Assembly: GCA_023362775.1 (NCBI GenBank)
Contig: JALMGJ010000001.1
Location: 68,666,501 to 68,730,500 of the forward strand
Direction of reading: 5' to 3'
Source: Charina bottae
Lineage: Eukaryota; Chordata; Lepidosauria; Squamata; Charinaidae
DNA length: 64,000 nt
Position 1 is the first letter of the stretch, and each line of letters opens with the position of its first letter. This document shows positions 63,849-64,000 of the stretch, piece after piece. Below the pieces are notes generated by a model that saw nothing but the letters and a program-made list of their open reading frames with translations, was not told the origin of the DNA and did not search any database. The position numbers and the translations under genes are program-made.

Positions 63849-63966
63849 TGACACCATATGGGATATTGCTAAAGCAGAAATTGAGAAAAGAGAAAACCGT
63901 GAAGATGACAGAGATATCCTGGAATATTGTGAAAGATCATTATTCTTTATAGGAAATAAAAATGGG
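63849..63966 (+). CDS. DYNC2LI1: DYNC2LI1 exon 2
   Basis: Light intermediate chain of cytoplasmic dynein-2, the retrograde motor of intraflagellar transport. Acceptor TTTACTAG, donor GTAATG. With exon 1 it reads MPGASDTIWDIAKAEIEKRE, followed by NREDDRDILEYCERS and LFFIGNKNG. The LFFIGxKNG strand leads into the P-loop (next exon, outside the window) of this Ras-like GTPase fold. The rest of the gene lies to the right. Confidence 0.95.
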
Positions 63967-64000
63967 GTAATGATCGGTATTCCATTTTTATTTAAATAGA

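Overview
The window is vertebrate nuclear DNA, almost certainly from a squamate reptile (lizard or snake). The signs are intron-split conserved genes, two young Bov-B (RTE) LINE copies, L2/CR1-group LINEs with their 3' ends, tRNA- and 5S-rRNA-derived SINEs of the Sauria type, Penelope-like pieces and many short hAT-type elements. The species cannot be resolved from the sequence.

Two genes lie on the + strand. Positions 1-53046 hold the 3' nine tenths of PLEKHH2 (pleckstrin homology, MyTH4 and FERM domain protein H2). I place 25 internal and terminal coding exons with GT-AG borders, plus an 11-base exon end at the left edge. Their phases join without a break into 1353 codons plus a stop: coiled coil, long Ser-rich linker, PH1, PH2, MyTH4, FERM. 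About 9 kb downstream, a GC-rich promoter with an RFX-type X-box leads into the first two coding exons of DYNC2LI1 (dynein-2 light intermediate chain). The window ends just inside intron 2. PLEKHH2 followed by DYNC2LI1 on the same strand is the order known from mammals.

The introns are a museum of transposons. In order they hold: a complete solo LTR (1262-1796); a TA-flanked MITE (2084-2252); a SINE split by a hAT-type MITE (about 2900-3350); a 2 kb L2/CR1 LINE with a 589-codon reverse transcriptase frame (3858-5860); a 5S-derived SINE; an L1-like remnant; a SINE dimer; two GC-rich hAT MITEs; a perfect 59-bp palindrome inside a 16-bp target duplication (18721-18875); ancient LINE pieces; a second L2 copy; a Penelope-like 3' end with a hammerhead-ribozyme-like core; two Bov-B copies with their target duplications; a further hAT element with TSD; a pogo/Tigger-like remnant; a U6 snRNA/L2 chimeric retrocopy (46223-46494); an RTE fragment inside a CR1; a roughly 185-bp-arm inverted repeat; and an integrase remnant followed by a LINE 3' end.

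Downstream of the PLEKHH2 stop, probably inside its long 3' UTR, lies an antisense endogenous retrovirus (about 55.7-60.05 kb). It has a nearly open env with one in-frame stop, and a pol in which protease plus N-terminal reverse transcriptase is fused in frame to the integrase C-terminus by an internal deletion. Its gag is missing and its 5' LTR is cut short.

No CRISPR, operon or bacterial feature is present. All family calls come from reading the sequence. No database search was possible.
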